Source of the DNA: Myxococcaceae bacterium
Lineage (GTDB): Bacteria; Myxococcota; Myxococcia; Myxococcales; Myxococcaceae
Direction of reading: 5' to 3'
DNA length: 40,134 nucleotides
NCBI GenBank assembly: GCA_016793725.1
Contig: JAEUJP010000838.1
Location: forward strand, 1-40,134
This document shows, piece after piece, positions 16,475 through 24,985 of this stretch (position 1 is the first letter of the stretch; each line of letters starts with the position of its first letter). The position numbers and the translations under genes were made by a program. The notes under the pieces were generated by a model. That model was not told where the DNA came from. It did no database searches and saw nothing but the letters and a program-made list of their open reading frames with translations.

Positions 16475-17044
16475 ATGAGCACCGCGAAGCGCCTGCACTA
16501 CTCGTACACCGAGTACCTCCGCGCGTTGGAAGACAGCGACCTCAAGCTCGAGTTCTGCGACGGCGTCATCTACGCCATGGCCGGCGGCACTCCGGCGCAC
16601 GCCTTTCTGGGCGCAGCGATGGTGCGCATCCTCGGCCAGGGTCTTCTCGGTCGATGCCGCGTGTCGAAGTCGGACCTCAAGGTTCACGTCGAGGCCACGG
16701 GCTTGAGCACCTTCCCCGACGCCGCGGTCATCTGTGGCGAGCTGAAGTCGCCGCAGCTCGACGTGAACTCCGTCAGCAACCCGGTGCTGTTGGTCGAGGT
16801 CACGAGCCCCTCGACCGAGGACTACGACCGCGGTGACAAGCTCAGCAACTACAAACAGATTTCGAGCCTGCGCGGCGTGCTGTTCGTCTCGCACCGCATG
16901 AAGACCATCACCGTGGTCGAGCGCGCCGCCACCGGGTGGAACGAGCGCGACTTCCGCTCGGGCGAAGTGGTCTCGATTTCCGAGCCGGCAGTGCAGTTCA
17001 AGGTCGACGACATCTACTCGGGCGTCACGCTCGACCCGGCGTAG
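16475..17044 (+). CDS. Uma2 family (DUF820) putative nuclease
   Basis: This is a 189-residue protein from ATG 16475, 22 bases after the helicase stop. It matches the Uma2/DUF820 family of PD-(D/E)XK-like proteins: YTEYLRALEDSDLKLEFCDGVIYAM (11-35, with the early Glu), the FPDAAVI strand carrying the conserved Asp (near residue 86), then LLVEVTSPSTEDYDRGDKLSNYKQI (109-133), and a C-terminal beta region. Length is typical. Members are predicted endonucleases but most have no demonstrated substrate, and they are abundant in cyanobacteria and myxobacteria. It may be cotranscribed with the helicase; the lipoprotein gene downstream is convergent, 8 bases away. Confidence 0.88.
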   Translation: MSTAKRLHYSYTEYLRALEDSDLKLEFCDGVIYAMAGGTPAHAFLGAAMVRILGQGLLGRCRVSKSDLKVHVEATGLSTFPDAAVICGELKSPQLDVNSVSNPVLLVEVTSPSTEDYDRGDKLSNYKQISSLRGVLFVSHRMKTITVVERAATGWNERDFRSGEVVSISEPAVQFKVDDIYSGVTLDPA

Positions 17045-17052
17045 CTGCACGC

Positions 17053-18258
17053 TCACCAGCTCGCGGTCAACGACACCCCGCTGTACGCCGAGTACGCGTT
17101 CACCATCACGAACCACGTGCCCGCCTGCGGTGACGCCACGCTCACCGTCTCGTTCGCGTCGCCCTCGTACGGCCGGTAGTCGTACGCCGTCGTCGTCGCC
17201 GCCGCGCCGAAGCGCACGTGCAGGTCGGCGTCGCCGCTGCCGCCCGTCATCGTGAAGCGCAAGCTGCTCGTTCCCGCCGGCACCTGCACCTGCCACTCGC
17301 GCTTCGCGCCCTTCGCGGCGCTGAGTGACGTTGCCGCCACGCCGCGCTCGAGCGCCGGCAGCCCGGTCGCCGGCGGCGACGTCGTGGGCGTCGTGGGCGT
17401 CGTGGGCGTCGTGGGCGTCGTCGCCCCCACGTCGATGGGCCGCGGCTGGCACGAGCCATTGCACGCCATCGAGCAGCAGTCTTCGTTGCGCGTGCACGCG
17501 CCGCTCTCGCGGCACTCGGGCACGCTGGTGGCGCCACAGCTGACGGAGCTGCTCGCCTGGTAGCCGCTGATTTTGCCCACCGAGAGCAGCCGGTTCAGCA
17601 GCGTGCGCGTGCGCCGCACCAGCAGCGCGCGCTTCGCGCTCGTCATGCCGGTGCCCTCGTTCGCGAGGTAGTCGTACATGACGCCGCACGCGTGCTCGAC
17701 GTCGTCGATGCGAAACGGCTCGAGCTCGGCGAACGACCGAATCACCGGCGCGTTCTGCGAGTTCTCGCGCGCGTCGAGCACGTACTCGTTACCCAGCGTC
17801 CAGAACAGCTGGTAGCTGCCCTGCGGGTTCGACAGCTGAACCCACCGGTTCAGGCTCACCGGCCCCGACGGAGCCAGCGCCGGGTCGAGAATCGTCTTGC
17901 CGCTCGTGCCGTCGATTTCGACCATCGGCGCCACGTGCCAGCCCCACTCGACCGACGCGCTCGGGCGCAGCCAGCCGGTGAGGTACTGGGCGCTGGTGGG
18001 TATGCGGCGGCCGGCGAGCTCCATCGACATGTAGAGCGCGCGGCCGTAGCAGCCGTCTTCGGTGTACGCGTACGGCAGGTAGCCGCGCGTCGAGTCGACG
18101 ATGGCGGCGGCCTGCGTCGCCTGCGCCGCCGTCACCCGCGCCGAGCCCTCGTGCACACCGAGGTCTTCGAGCACCTCGGGCTTCTCGGAGCCCACCCCGG
18201 CTTCGGAAAAGCCACAGCCCAGTGAAACGAACATCAGACAGAAGAAGCAGCGCCGCAC
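17053..18258 (-). CDS. Protein-glutaminase-like lipoprotein with PPC domain
   Basis: This is a 401-residue protein from GTG 18258. The lipobox is SLGC with Cys15. Residues 60-145 carry the motifs of protein-glutamine glutaminases (protein deamidases): TEDGCYGRALYMSMEL with Cys70, WGWHVAPMVEIDG with His108 and ILDPALAP with Asp125, which together make a Cys-His-Asp triad. A helical region follows, then a Cys cluster (about 240-275, CRESGACTRNEDCC), a Thr-Thr-Pro linker made of 9-bp DNA repeats, and a C-terminal bacterial pre-peptidase (PPC) beta domain (about 310-401, SGDADLHVRFG...GTWFVMVNAY). Such enzymes convert protein-bound Gln to Glu outside the cell. Activity is inferred from motifs, not shown. 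Confidence 0.82.
   Translation of the reverse strand: MRRCFFCLMFVSLGCGFSEAGVGSEKPEVLEDLGVHEGSARVTAAQATQAAAIVDSTRGYLPYAYTEDGCYGRALYMSMELAGRRIPTSAQYLTGWLRPSASVEWGWHVAPMVEIDGTSGKTILDPALAPSGPVSLNRWVQLSNPQGSYQLFWTLGNEYVLDARENSQNAPVIRSFAELEPFRIDDVEHACGVMYDYLANEGTGMTSAKRALLVRRTRTLLNRLLSVGKISGYQASSSVSCGATSVPECRESGACTRNEDCCSMACNGSCQPRPIDVGATTPTTPTTPTTPTTSPPATGLPALERGVAATSLSAAKGAKREWQVQVPAGTSSLRFTMTGGSGDADLHVRFGAAATTTAYDYRPYEGDANETVSVASPQAGTWFVMVNAYSAYSGVSLTASW
17381..17416. repeat. In-frame 9-bp tandem repeat (Thr-Thr-Pro linker)
   Basis: Four exact forward copies of GTCGTGGGC, which on the coding (minus) strand encode the Thr-Thr-Pro linker between the Cys cluster and the PPC domain of the protein-glutaminase-like lipoprotein. 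Unit length is a multiple of three, so copy-number change alters linker length without frameshift. Confidence 0.8.
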
Positions 18259-18346
18259 GAAGAACCCCGGCTCGTCTGTCCCCTTCTGGGTTCGACTTCA
18301 TGCTCCAACCGGCGAGTCGAGCGCAAGTGGGTTACCGTGACGACAC

Positions 18347-19756
18347 GTGGCCGACTCCCGCATCTCACTCGCCAGCGCGCGCGCGGGGTTTCTCGCGGTC
18401 GTGGTGCTGCTCACGGGCAGCGCGGCGTTTTCGCTCATCAACGAGCTCAACACGTCGGGCCCCATCAAAGAGCGCGTCGAGCGCTCGCTCGAGGGCGAGC
18501 GGCTCATCGGCCTGATGCGGCTCGACGCCGAGCTGCTCTCTGAGGCGGCCGACGACCACATCAACGCAACCGACGACGAGGGCCGCAAGCGCGCCGACGA
18601 CGCGATGGCGGTGATTCTCACCGAAATTCACTCGACGTCCGAAGGCGCGCTCGAGCTCGCGACGGCGCGCGCAGACCAGGACATGTGGAAGCGGCTCGTC
18701 GCCGTCAGCGACAAGCTCGTGCGCACCGTCGCCGTGACGGTGAAGTACTCGAACCGCCGCGAGGCCGAGCTCGCGAAGAAGCACCTCATCGAAGAGGTGA
18801 AGCCCATCAACTTCGAGCTCGACGAGCTCGCCAACGCGCTCGCGAGCCAGACGAAAGACCACGCGCGGGTTCGAATCGCCGAGCTCGAGGCCCTGCGCCT
18901 GCGCACCACGGTCGTGTCGGCGGTCGTCGTGTCGGTCGCCGCCCTCATCTCGCTCATCGTGATGTGGCAGGTGACGCGGCTGTTGCGCAGCCAGCAGCGC
19001 ACGATTCTCGACCAGGTGAACGAGCTGAACCGCCGCAACGAAGAGCTCGACGCGTTCGCCTCGCGCGTCGCGCACGACCTCGTCGCCCCGCTCTCGCCGC
19101 TGCGCGGCTACCTCACGCTCGCCCGCCGCTCGGCCGAGAAGAGCGACGTGAAGGAGCTGCTCGCGAACTGCGAGTCGTCGGCCGCGCGCGTGTCGGACCT
19201 GGTCGAGGCGCTCTTGCGCTTCTGCCGCGCCGGCTCGACGACCGACCGCACGGCGGGCGAGCTCGACACCGCCGTCACGATGATTCTGCTCGAGGTGAGC
19301 CAGGTCGCCGCCGCCGCGAACGTCGCACTCGAGCGGCACCTCGACACGCGCGTGGCCGTGCAGTGCCCGTCGCAGCTGCTCGGCAGCATCGCGCAGAACC
19401 TCTTGTCGAACGCCGTGAAGTACACGACCGGCCGCCCCGACGCGCGCGTGATGGTGCGCGTCTACCGCGAGAAGGGCGAGGCCGTGCTCGAGGTGACCGA
19501 CAACGGCCGCGGCATGAGCGAAGAGTCGCAGAAGAGCCTGTTTCAGCCGTTCTTCCGCGCGCCCGAGGCGAGGTCGCTGCCGGGGCACGGGCTCGGCATG
19601 GCAACGACGAAGCGGCTCGTCGAGGCTTACGCGGGCACCATCACGGTGAAGAGCCAGCTCGGCGTGGGCACGCAGGTGACGGTGCGGCTGCCGCTCGCAG
19701 ACAAGACGGTCGATGCACAGCAGCGGCCGACGGCGGCGCCTCAGCTCACGGCGTGA
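18347..19756 (+). CDS. Transmembrane sensor histidine kinase
   Basis: This is a 469-residue protein from GTG 18347. It has two membrane segments (about 13-31 and 188-208) flanking a roughly 155-residue helical extracytoplasmic sensor (4HB/CHASE3-like in layout). The HisKA region (230-295) contains FASRVAHDLVAPLSPLRGY with phospho-acceptor His243. The ATPase domain has the N box NLLSNAVKYT (351-360), G1 DNGRGM (385-390), the F box FQPFF and G2 GHGLGM (413-418). It autophosphorylates and passes phosphate to a response regulator, but none is adjacent. The nearest is the NtrC-type protein 1.5 kb downstream, separated by two opposite-strand genes. Its stop overlaps the convergent gene by 11 bases. 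Confidence 0.92.
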   Translation: MADSRISLASARAGFLAVVVLLTGSAAFSLINELNTSGPIKERVERSLEGERLIGLMRLDAELLSEAADDHINATDDEGRKRADDAMAVILTEIHSTSEGALELATARADQDMWKRLVAVSDKLVRTVAVTVKYSNRREAELAKKHLIEEVKPINFELDELANALASQTKDHARVRIAELEALRLRTTVVSAVVVSVAALISLIVMWQVTRLLRSQQRTILDQVNELNRRNEELDAFASRVAHDLVAPLSPLRGYLTLARRSAEKSDVKELLANCESSAARVSDLVEALLRFCRAGSTTDRTAGELDTAVTMILLEVSQVAAAANVALERHLDTRVAVQCPSQLLGSIAQNLLSNAVKYTTGRPDARVMVRVYREKGEAVLEVTDNGRGMSEESQKSLFQPFFRAPEARSLPGHGLGMATTKRLVEAYAGTITVKSQLGVGTQVTVRLPLADKTVDAQQRPTAAPQLTA

Positions 19757-20471
19757 TTGGGCACGACGTGGTGAAGCTCGTGAGCGGCACGGAGCTCCAC
19801 CCGTGGCCTCCCAGCAGCTGCCGCAGCTGATTCACGGTGAGCTCGCCGGCCGACAGACCCAGGAGCGCCGCGTCACGCTCGGCGTTCCACCGCTGGCAGG
19901 AAGTCGACCGGTCGTCAGCAGCGCGCTCACGCGCATGGCGCAGGTCGCGCGCGTCGGGCGGGGGGAGCGGCAGCGCTTCGATCTGCAGCCCGCCGACCGA
20001 CCACTCGCCACCCTTCGAGAAGAGCCGCACGTGGTGCTCGCCGGGCTCGAGCACGGCCTCGAGGTCCATCATGCCGTCGAGCTCGAGCTCGGCCTCGAGC
20101 GCTTCGAAGCGCAGCACGACGGCTGACCGCTGCGGCAGCGTGAACGAGAGCTCGAGCGCCTGTTCACCGACGTACGGGCCGGTCGGCGCTGCTGCGTTGA
20201 CGGTGAGCGTGGTGGGCGGAGGCTCGGTGAAGCGCACGAGGCCCAGCCCGCCGCCGGCCGAAAGCCCGACCGCGAACGCGACGATGAGAGGCACGAGCGC
20301 CCACTGCGCTTTGGGCTTGAGCGCCTTCCACGCCTCGACGCGGTTGGCAGCCTCGGCCGCCTGCAGCTTTCGCTCGAGCTCGCGCAGCGCGTCGGGGTCT
20401 GCAAGCAGGGCCTCGGCGGCCGCGACGTCGCCGCGGGTCGTCTCGAGCGCGAGGGTGCGCAGCGCCTCCAT
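19746..20471 (-). CDS. Single-pass membrane protein of unknown function
   Basis: This is a 241-residue protein from ATG 20471. An N-terminal cytoplasmic helical part (1-52, TTRGDVAAAEALLADPDALRELERKL, anti-sigma-like in look) is followed by one membrane segment (about 58-80, WALVPLIVAFAVGLSAGGGLG) and an extracytoplasmic beta-rich domain (about 85-170) ending in a Pro-rich stretch and a helical tail. No enzyme motifs. The next gene upstream on the same strand ends 49 bases before it, so the two may form an operon between the histidine kinase and the NtrC regulator. A role in envelope signalling is a guess from context. Confidence 0.7.
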   Translation of the reverse strand: MEALRTLALETTRGDVAAAEALLADPDALRELERKLQAAEAANRVEAWKALKPKAQWALVPLIVAFAVGLSAGGGLGLVRFTEPPPTTLTVNAAAPTGPYVGEQALELSFTLPQRSAVVLRFEALEAELELDGMMDLEAVLEPGEHHVRLFSKGGEWSVGGLQIEALPLPPPDARDLRHARERAADDRSTSCQRWNAERDAALLGLSAGELTVNQLRQLLGGHGWSSVPLTSFTTSCPITP

Positions 20472-20520
20472 GCGGCCACGATACGCCTTCCGCGTCGCTC
20501 ATGAGAGCCCCCAGAGCTCG

Positions 20521-21156
20521 TCAGTGTTCCCGCCACAGGGCATCGCAGTCGACGAGGCGAGAGAAGGGCGACTGCGACCGCAGCGAGACCTGGTGGCCGA
20601 CCGATTGCGTCTCCCACTGGCTGCGGTCGGCGGCGACACACTCGGTCGAGTTGCCGCCCCAGTCGACCTGCACCGCGTAGCGCTCGTCGCGGTAGCGCTC
20701 GCGCTCGCAGCCGAGGCAGTCACCTTCTTTCAGGTTCACCTCGGGCCACGCGGGCGGCTCGTCGCCAGAGCCGCCGGCGCGCAGCGCTCGCCCTTGCTTC
20801 CACACGTCGCCCACGTAGAAACAGCGCGCTTCGGTCTCGGTGACGTCGCGGTACCTCGTTCTGCAGGTGCTGATGCCCTTCACGCTGGTGCACGTTTGGC
20901 CGTCCGGGACGCGACGTGTCGTCGTGAGGGCCTTGCGCTCGACGACGGTGACGCCGGCCTGCAGCCTCGAGCAGGTCTCCCACTCTTCGACGTGCCGGCG
21001 CTCCTCGAGGTAGATGTGCCGCTCCCACTGTCGCCCCGTCACGACCGCGACCTGCCCCCGCCACCAGGCGCCGAAGAGGTAGAGCCCGGCGGCAGCCAGC
21101 ACACCCACCACCATCGCGAGGCGCCGTTTCACTCGAAGCCCGGGCCACACTGCCAC
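20521..21156 (-). CDS. Membrane-anchored Cys-containing protein of unknown function
   Basis: This is a 211-residue protein from GTG 21156. An N-terminal anchor (about 12-31, MVVGVLAAAGLYLFGAWW) precedes an extracytoplasmic domain with the pattern WERHIYLEERRHVEEWETC...VTVVERKALTTTRRVPDGQTC and later CRTRYRDVTETEARCFYV, DCLGCERERY and ECVAADRSQW. Paired Cys and repeated Trp/Tyr-Arg motifs suggest a disulfide-stabilised beta fold with two similar halves. I do not recognise a named family. It lies upstream of, and in line with, the other membrane protein, and divergent from the NtrC-type regulator 126 bases away. Confidence 0.72.
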   Translation of the reverse strand: MAVWPGLRVKRRLAMVVGVLAAAGLYLFGAWWRGQVAVVTGRQWERHIYLEERRHVEEWETCSRLQAGVTVVERKALTTTRRVPDGQTCTSVKGISTCRTRYRDVTETEARCFYVGDVWKQGRALRAGGSGDEPPAWPEVNLKEGDCLGCERERYRDERYAVQVDWGGNSTECVAADRSQWETQSVGHQVSLRSQSPFSRLVDCDALWREH

Positions 21157-21282
21157 CGCGCCCCGGCCCGCGCCAGAGCCGCGGCTGTGACGCTTCGCCG
21201 CTGACCTCCGCGCGTCTCGCTCTGCTGCTCTGTCGCTGCCGCGCTCGCCACGCAGACCCCGTCACCTTAAGGTCGCGTCCCG

Positions 21283-22623
<1,341 letters not shown>

Positions 22624-22739
22624 TCGCAGCGAAATGGGCCGGTCACCACGAGCCGGCGGCCGCGAAAGTAGAGCAGGTCGCGAAACTCGATTTGGGTGAC
22701 CGCAGATCGAGGAGCCGCCTTCATCGGCAGACGACCGGC

Positions 22740-23348
22740 TCAGCGCAGCGCGAGCCCGGCCTTCGCCTTCTTCTTCTTCGCGGCGGCCTTCTTGGCCTTC
22801 GCAATCTTCGCCTTCGCCGCCTTCGACTTCGACTTCTTGTACGTGCTGCGCAGCGAGTCGGCGTCGTCGTCTTCAGAGAACGCCTCGTCGGCCGCACTGT
22901 CGGCGACCGCCGCCGGTGCAGCTGGAGCAGGCGCAGCCGCGGGAGCCACGACCGGCGCCGCCTCGACCTCACGCTCGACGTCTTTCTGCTCTTTCGTCAG
23001 CGTCGCAATCAAGTCGCTGCACGCCGTGACCTTGCGCTTCCACTCGGCGGCCTGCGGCCCGTAGACGAGGTCGGGCTCTTTTTTGAACACGTCGTCGAAG
23101 CGCGCCTGGGTCTGGGTCGCGTCGGCGAGCGCGTCTTTGTAGCTCGCGAGCCGCTGGGCCTTCTGGTGCGACCGGTCTCGCGCGAGCTGAATTTCGGGCG
23201 AGGTCTCGCGGCAGCGCATCTCGGTCGCTTCTTCGACCGAGCTCACGGTCACGTCGGTCATGCCCTCGAGCCGCTCTTCGTTCGTGACGGTGTGCGCACA
23301 GGCGAAGAGCCCGAATGCTGCGACACCTGCCGACAGAACGAGGCGCAT
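22740..23348 (-). CDS. Putative lipoprotein with Lys/Ala-rich C-terminal tail
   Basis: This is a 202-residue protein. ATG 23348 is chosen over ATG 23369 because a -10-like TAGAAT lies between them and the shorter form has a clean signal (MRLVLSAGVAAFGLFAC, Cys17). The mature part is helical (EEATEMRCRETSPEIQLARDR, QRLASYKDALADATQTQARFD) with two Cys, then an Ala/Pro linker (about 138-160), an acidic patch, and a strongly basic tail of alternating Lys and Ala resembling histone H1-like or DNA- or polyanion-binding tails. In an outer-membrane lipoprotein such a tail might bind cell-wall or exopolysaccharide acids; this is inference. Divergent from the maf gene. Confidence 0.72.
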   Translation of the reverse strand: MRLVLSAGVAAFGLFACAHTVTNEERLEGMTDVTVSSVEEATEMRCRETSPEIQLARDRSHQKAQRLASYKDALADATQTQARFDDVFKKEPDLVYGPQAAEWKRKVTACSDLIATLTKEQKDVEREVEAAPVVAPAAAPAPAAPAAVADSAADEAFSEDDDADSLRSTYKKSKSKAAKAKIAKAKKAAAKKKKAKAGLALR

Positions 23349-23358
23349 CTCGTTTACG

Positions 23359-23364
23359 ATTCTA
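23359..23364 (-). promoter_or_regulatory. -10 element of the Lys-tailed lipoprotein gene
   Basis: TAGAAT on the minus strand (5 of 6 to consensus) ends 10 bases before ATG 23348, so the predicted transcription start is only about 4 bases upstream of the start codon. No good -35 is visible. Confidence 0.35.
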
Positions 23365-23494
23365 CGCAAGACGCATGCGCGCAGCGAGCCGCGTGGTTTC
23401 AGTCGGTTGGGCCTGCGCCTTCAGCGCAACTGGAGTGCCCAGGCACCACCGCCTGTAGCCTGGATCAGCCACCCTGACTAAGAAGCAGACACCC

Positions 23495-24094
23495 GTGACC
23501 ACGATGCACCTGAAGGGCCTCTACTCGGAGCTCGTGCTCGCCTCCACGTCGCCCAGCCGCCGCGACCTGCTCACCGGCCTCGGCCTGCCCTTTCGCGCCG
23601 AGACGCCGGGCGTCGAAGAGGTCGTCCCCGCCGGCACCACCACGCGCGCGGCCGTCACCATGCTCGCCGAACGAAAGGCGCGCGCCGTGCTGGGTCGCTG
23701 GCCCACCGCGCTCGTCATCGGGGCTGATCAGCTCGTCGACCTCGACGGCAGGGCGCTCGGCAAACCGCTCGACGCGAAGGCCGCCAAGAAGCAGCTCGAG
23801 TCGCTCAGCGGCCGCACCCACGAGATTCTCACCGGCGTCTGCGTCGTCGGCCCCGGCTACTTCGCCTGCGACGTCGACGTCGCCCGGCTCACGCTCTTTC
23901 CCCTCTCGAACGACGAGCTCGACCGGTACGTGCGCCTCGGCGAGTGGGAGGGGTGCGCCGGCGCCTACCGCATCGAGGGCCGCGGCCAGGCGCTGTTCTC
24001 GGCCGTCGACGGCGACCGCACCAACGTGCAGGGCCTGCCCATGCCGCTGCTCACGCGCCTGCTCCGCGAAGCCGGCCTGTCGTTCTTTCACTGA
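23495..24094 (+). CDS. Maf-family nucleotide pyrophosphatase
   Basis: This is a 199-residue protein from GTG 23495 (ATG 23504 also possible). The Maf signature is clear: LVLASTSPSRRDLLTGLGLPF (14-34), an ERKAR helix (59-63), GADQLVD (76-82), LGKPLDAKAAKKQLESLSGRTHEILTGVCV (89-118), and the late GCAGAYRIEGRGQALFSAV and NVQGLPMPLL. The ADQ form and the AGAY..EG motif are closer to the YceF-type (m7GTP) group than to the dTTP/UTP group, but this is a weak call. The family cleaves non-canonical or modified nucleotides to monophosphates. The EamA transporter starts one base after its stop, so they are cotranscribed, possibly with the kinase that follows. Confidence 0.9.
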   Translation: MTTMHLKGLYSELVLASTSPSRRDLLTGLGLPFRAETPGVEEVVPAGTTTRAAVTMLAERKARAVLGRWPTALVIGADQLVDLDGRALGKPLDAKAAKKQLESLSGRTHEILTGVCVVGPGYFACDVDVARLTLFPLSNDELDRYVRLGEWEGCAGAYRIEGRGQALFSAVDGDRTNVQGLPMPLLTRLLREAGLSFFH

Positions 24095-24095
24095 A

Positions 24096-24980
24096 GTGAA
24101 CCGGCCTCCGCTCCCCGGCCCCGCGCTGCTCGGCATCTCGAGCTTCTTCTTCGCGCTGATGGCCACCTGCATCGGGGCGCTGCACGGCGCCGTGCCCGTC
24201 TCGCAGGTCGTCGCGCTGCGCTTCGCCGTGGGCGCCATGGCGATGGCGCTGTACTTCGCGGCGCGGCGCAAGCCCCCCGAGCTCGAGCGGTGGCCGCTGC
24301 TCGTCGCGCGCGCCCTGCTCGGCAGCGGCGGCGTGTACTTCTACTTCGTCGCCATCGGTCAGATCGGGCCCGGCCCGGCGACGATGCTGAACTTCCTCTC
24401 GCCCGTCTTCGCTGCGTTCTTCGCGCCGTACTTCTTGAACGAGCGCTCGAGCCCCCGCCTGCTCGTCGGTCTCGCCGTCGCGACCGGGGGCGCCGTGCTC
24501 GTCGCGCTGGGCTCGGGCACCGGCGGCAAGTCGCTCACGCTCGCCGGCGTGGGCTCGGGCGTGCTCAGCGGCATCTTGAGCGGCGCCGCGACGACGACCG
24601 TGCGCGGGCTGCGCCAGAGCACCAGCGCGTTCACCGTGTACTTCGCGTTCTGCGGCTTCGGCCTCTTGTTCGCCGCGCCGCTCGCGGCGACCGAGTGGGT
24701 GGTGCTCGACACGCGCGCCTGGCTGCTCGTCGTCGCCATGTCGGTGGTCAGCCTCGTGGGGCAGCTCGTCTACACGTACGCGATGGGCTTCACCGAGACG
24801 GTGAAGGCGGGGGTCGCGAACCAGCTGACGCCGGTGTTTTCGTTCGTGTTTGCGGTGCTCTTTCTCGGTGACAGGCCCGCAACGCTGACCCTGGTGGGAA
24901 CAGGGCTGTGCATCGCGGGCGTTCTGATGTCGCTGACGCGCCGCGTGGTAGGCTCGCCGGCCGTAGAACCCGGCTCCTGA
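24096..24980 (+). CDS. EamA-family (drug/metabolite superfamily) transporter
   Basis: This is a 294-residue protein from GTG 24096, one base after the maf stop. Ten predicted membrane segments are arranged as two EamA repeats: the first (about 8-135) with SSFFFALMATCIGALHG and the PGPATMLNFLSPVFAAFFAPYFLNER motif, and the second (about 150-285) with ETVKAGVANQLTPVFSFVFAVLFLGDRPATL, the conserved Pro-containing signature near the end. Such proteins export or import small metabolites across the inner membrane; the substrate is unknown. The kinase gene begins 5 bases later. Confidence 0.9.
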   Translation: MNRPPLPGPALLGISSFFFALMATCIGALHGAVPVSQVVALRFAVGAMAMALYFAARRKPPELERWPLLVARALLGSGGVYFYFVAIGQIGPGPATMLNFLSPVFAAFFAPYFLNERSSPRLLVGLAVATGGAVLVALGSGTGGKSLTLAGVGSGVLSGILSGAATTTVRGLRQSTSAFTVYFAFCGFGLLFAAPLAATEWVVLDTRAWLLVVAMSVVSLVGQLVYTYAMGFTETVKAGVANQLTPVFSFVFAVLFLGDRPATLTLVGTGLCIAGVLMSLTRRVVGSPAVEPGS

Positions 24981-24985
24981 ACTGA

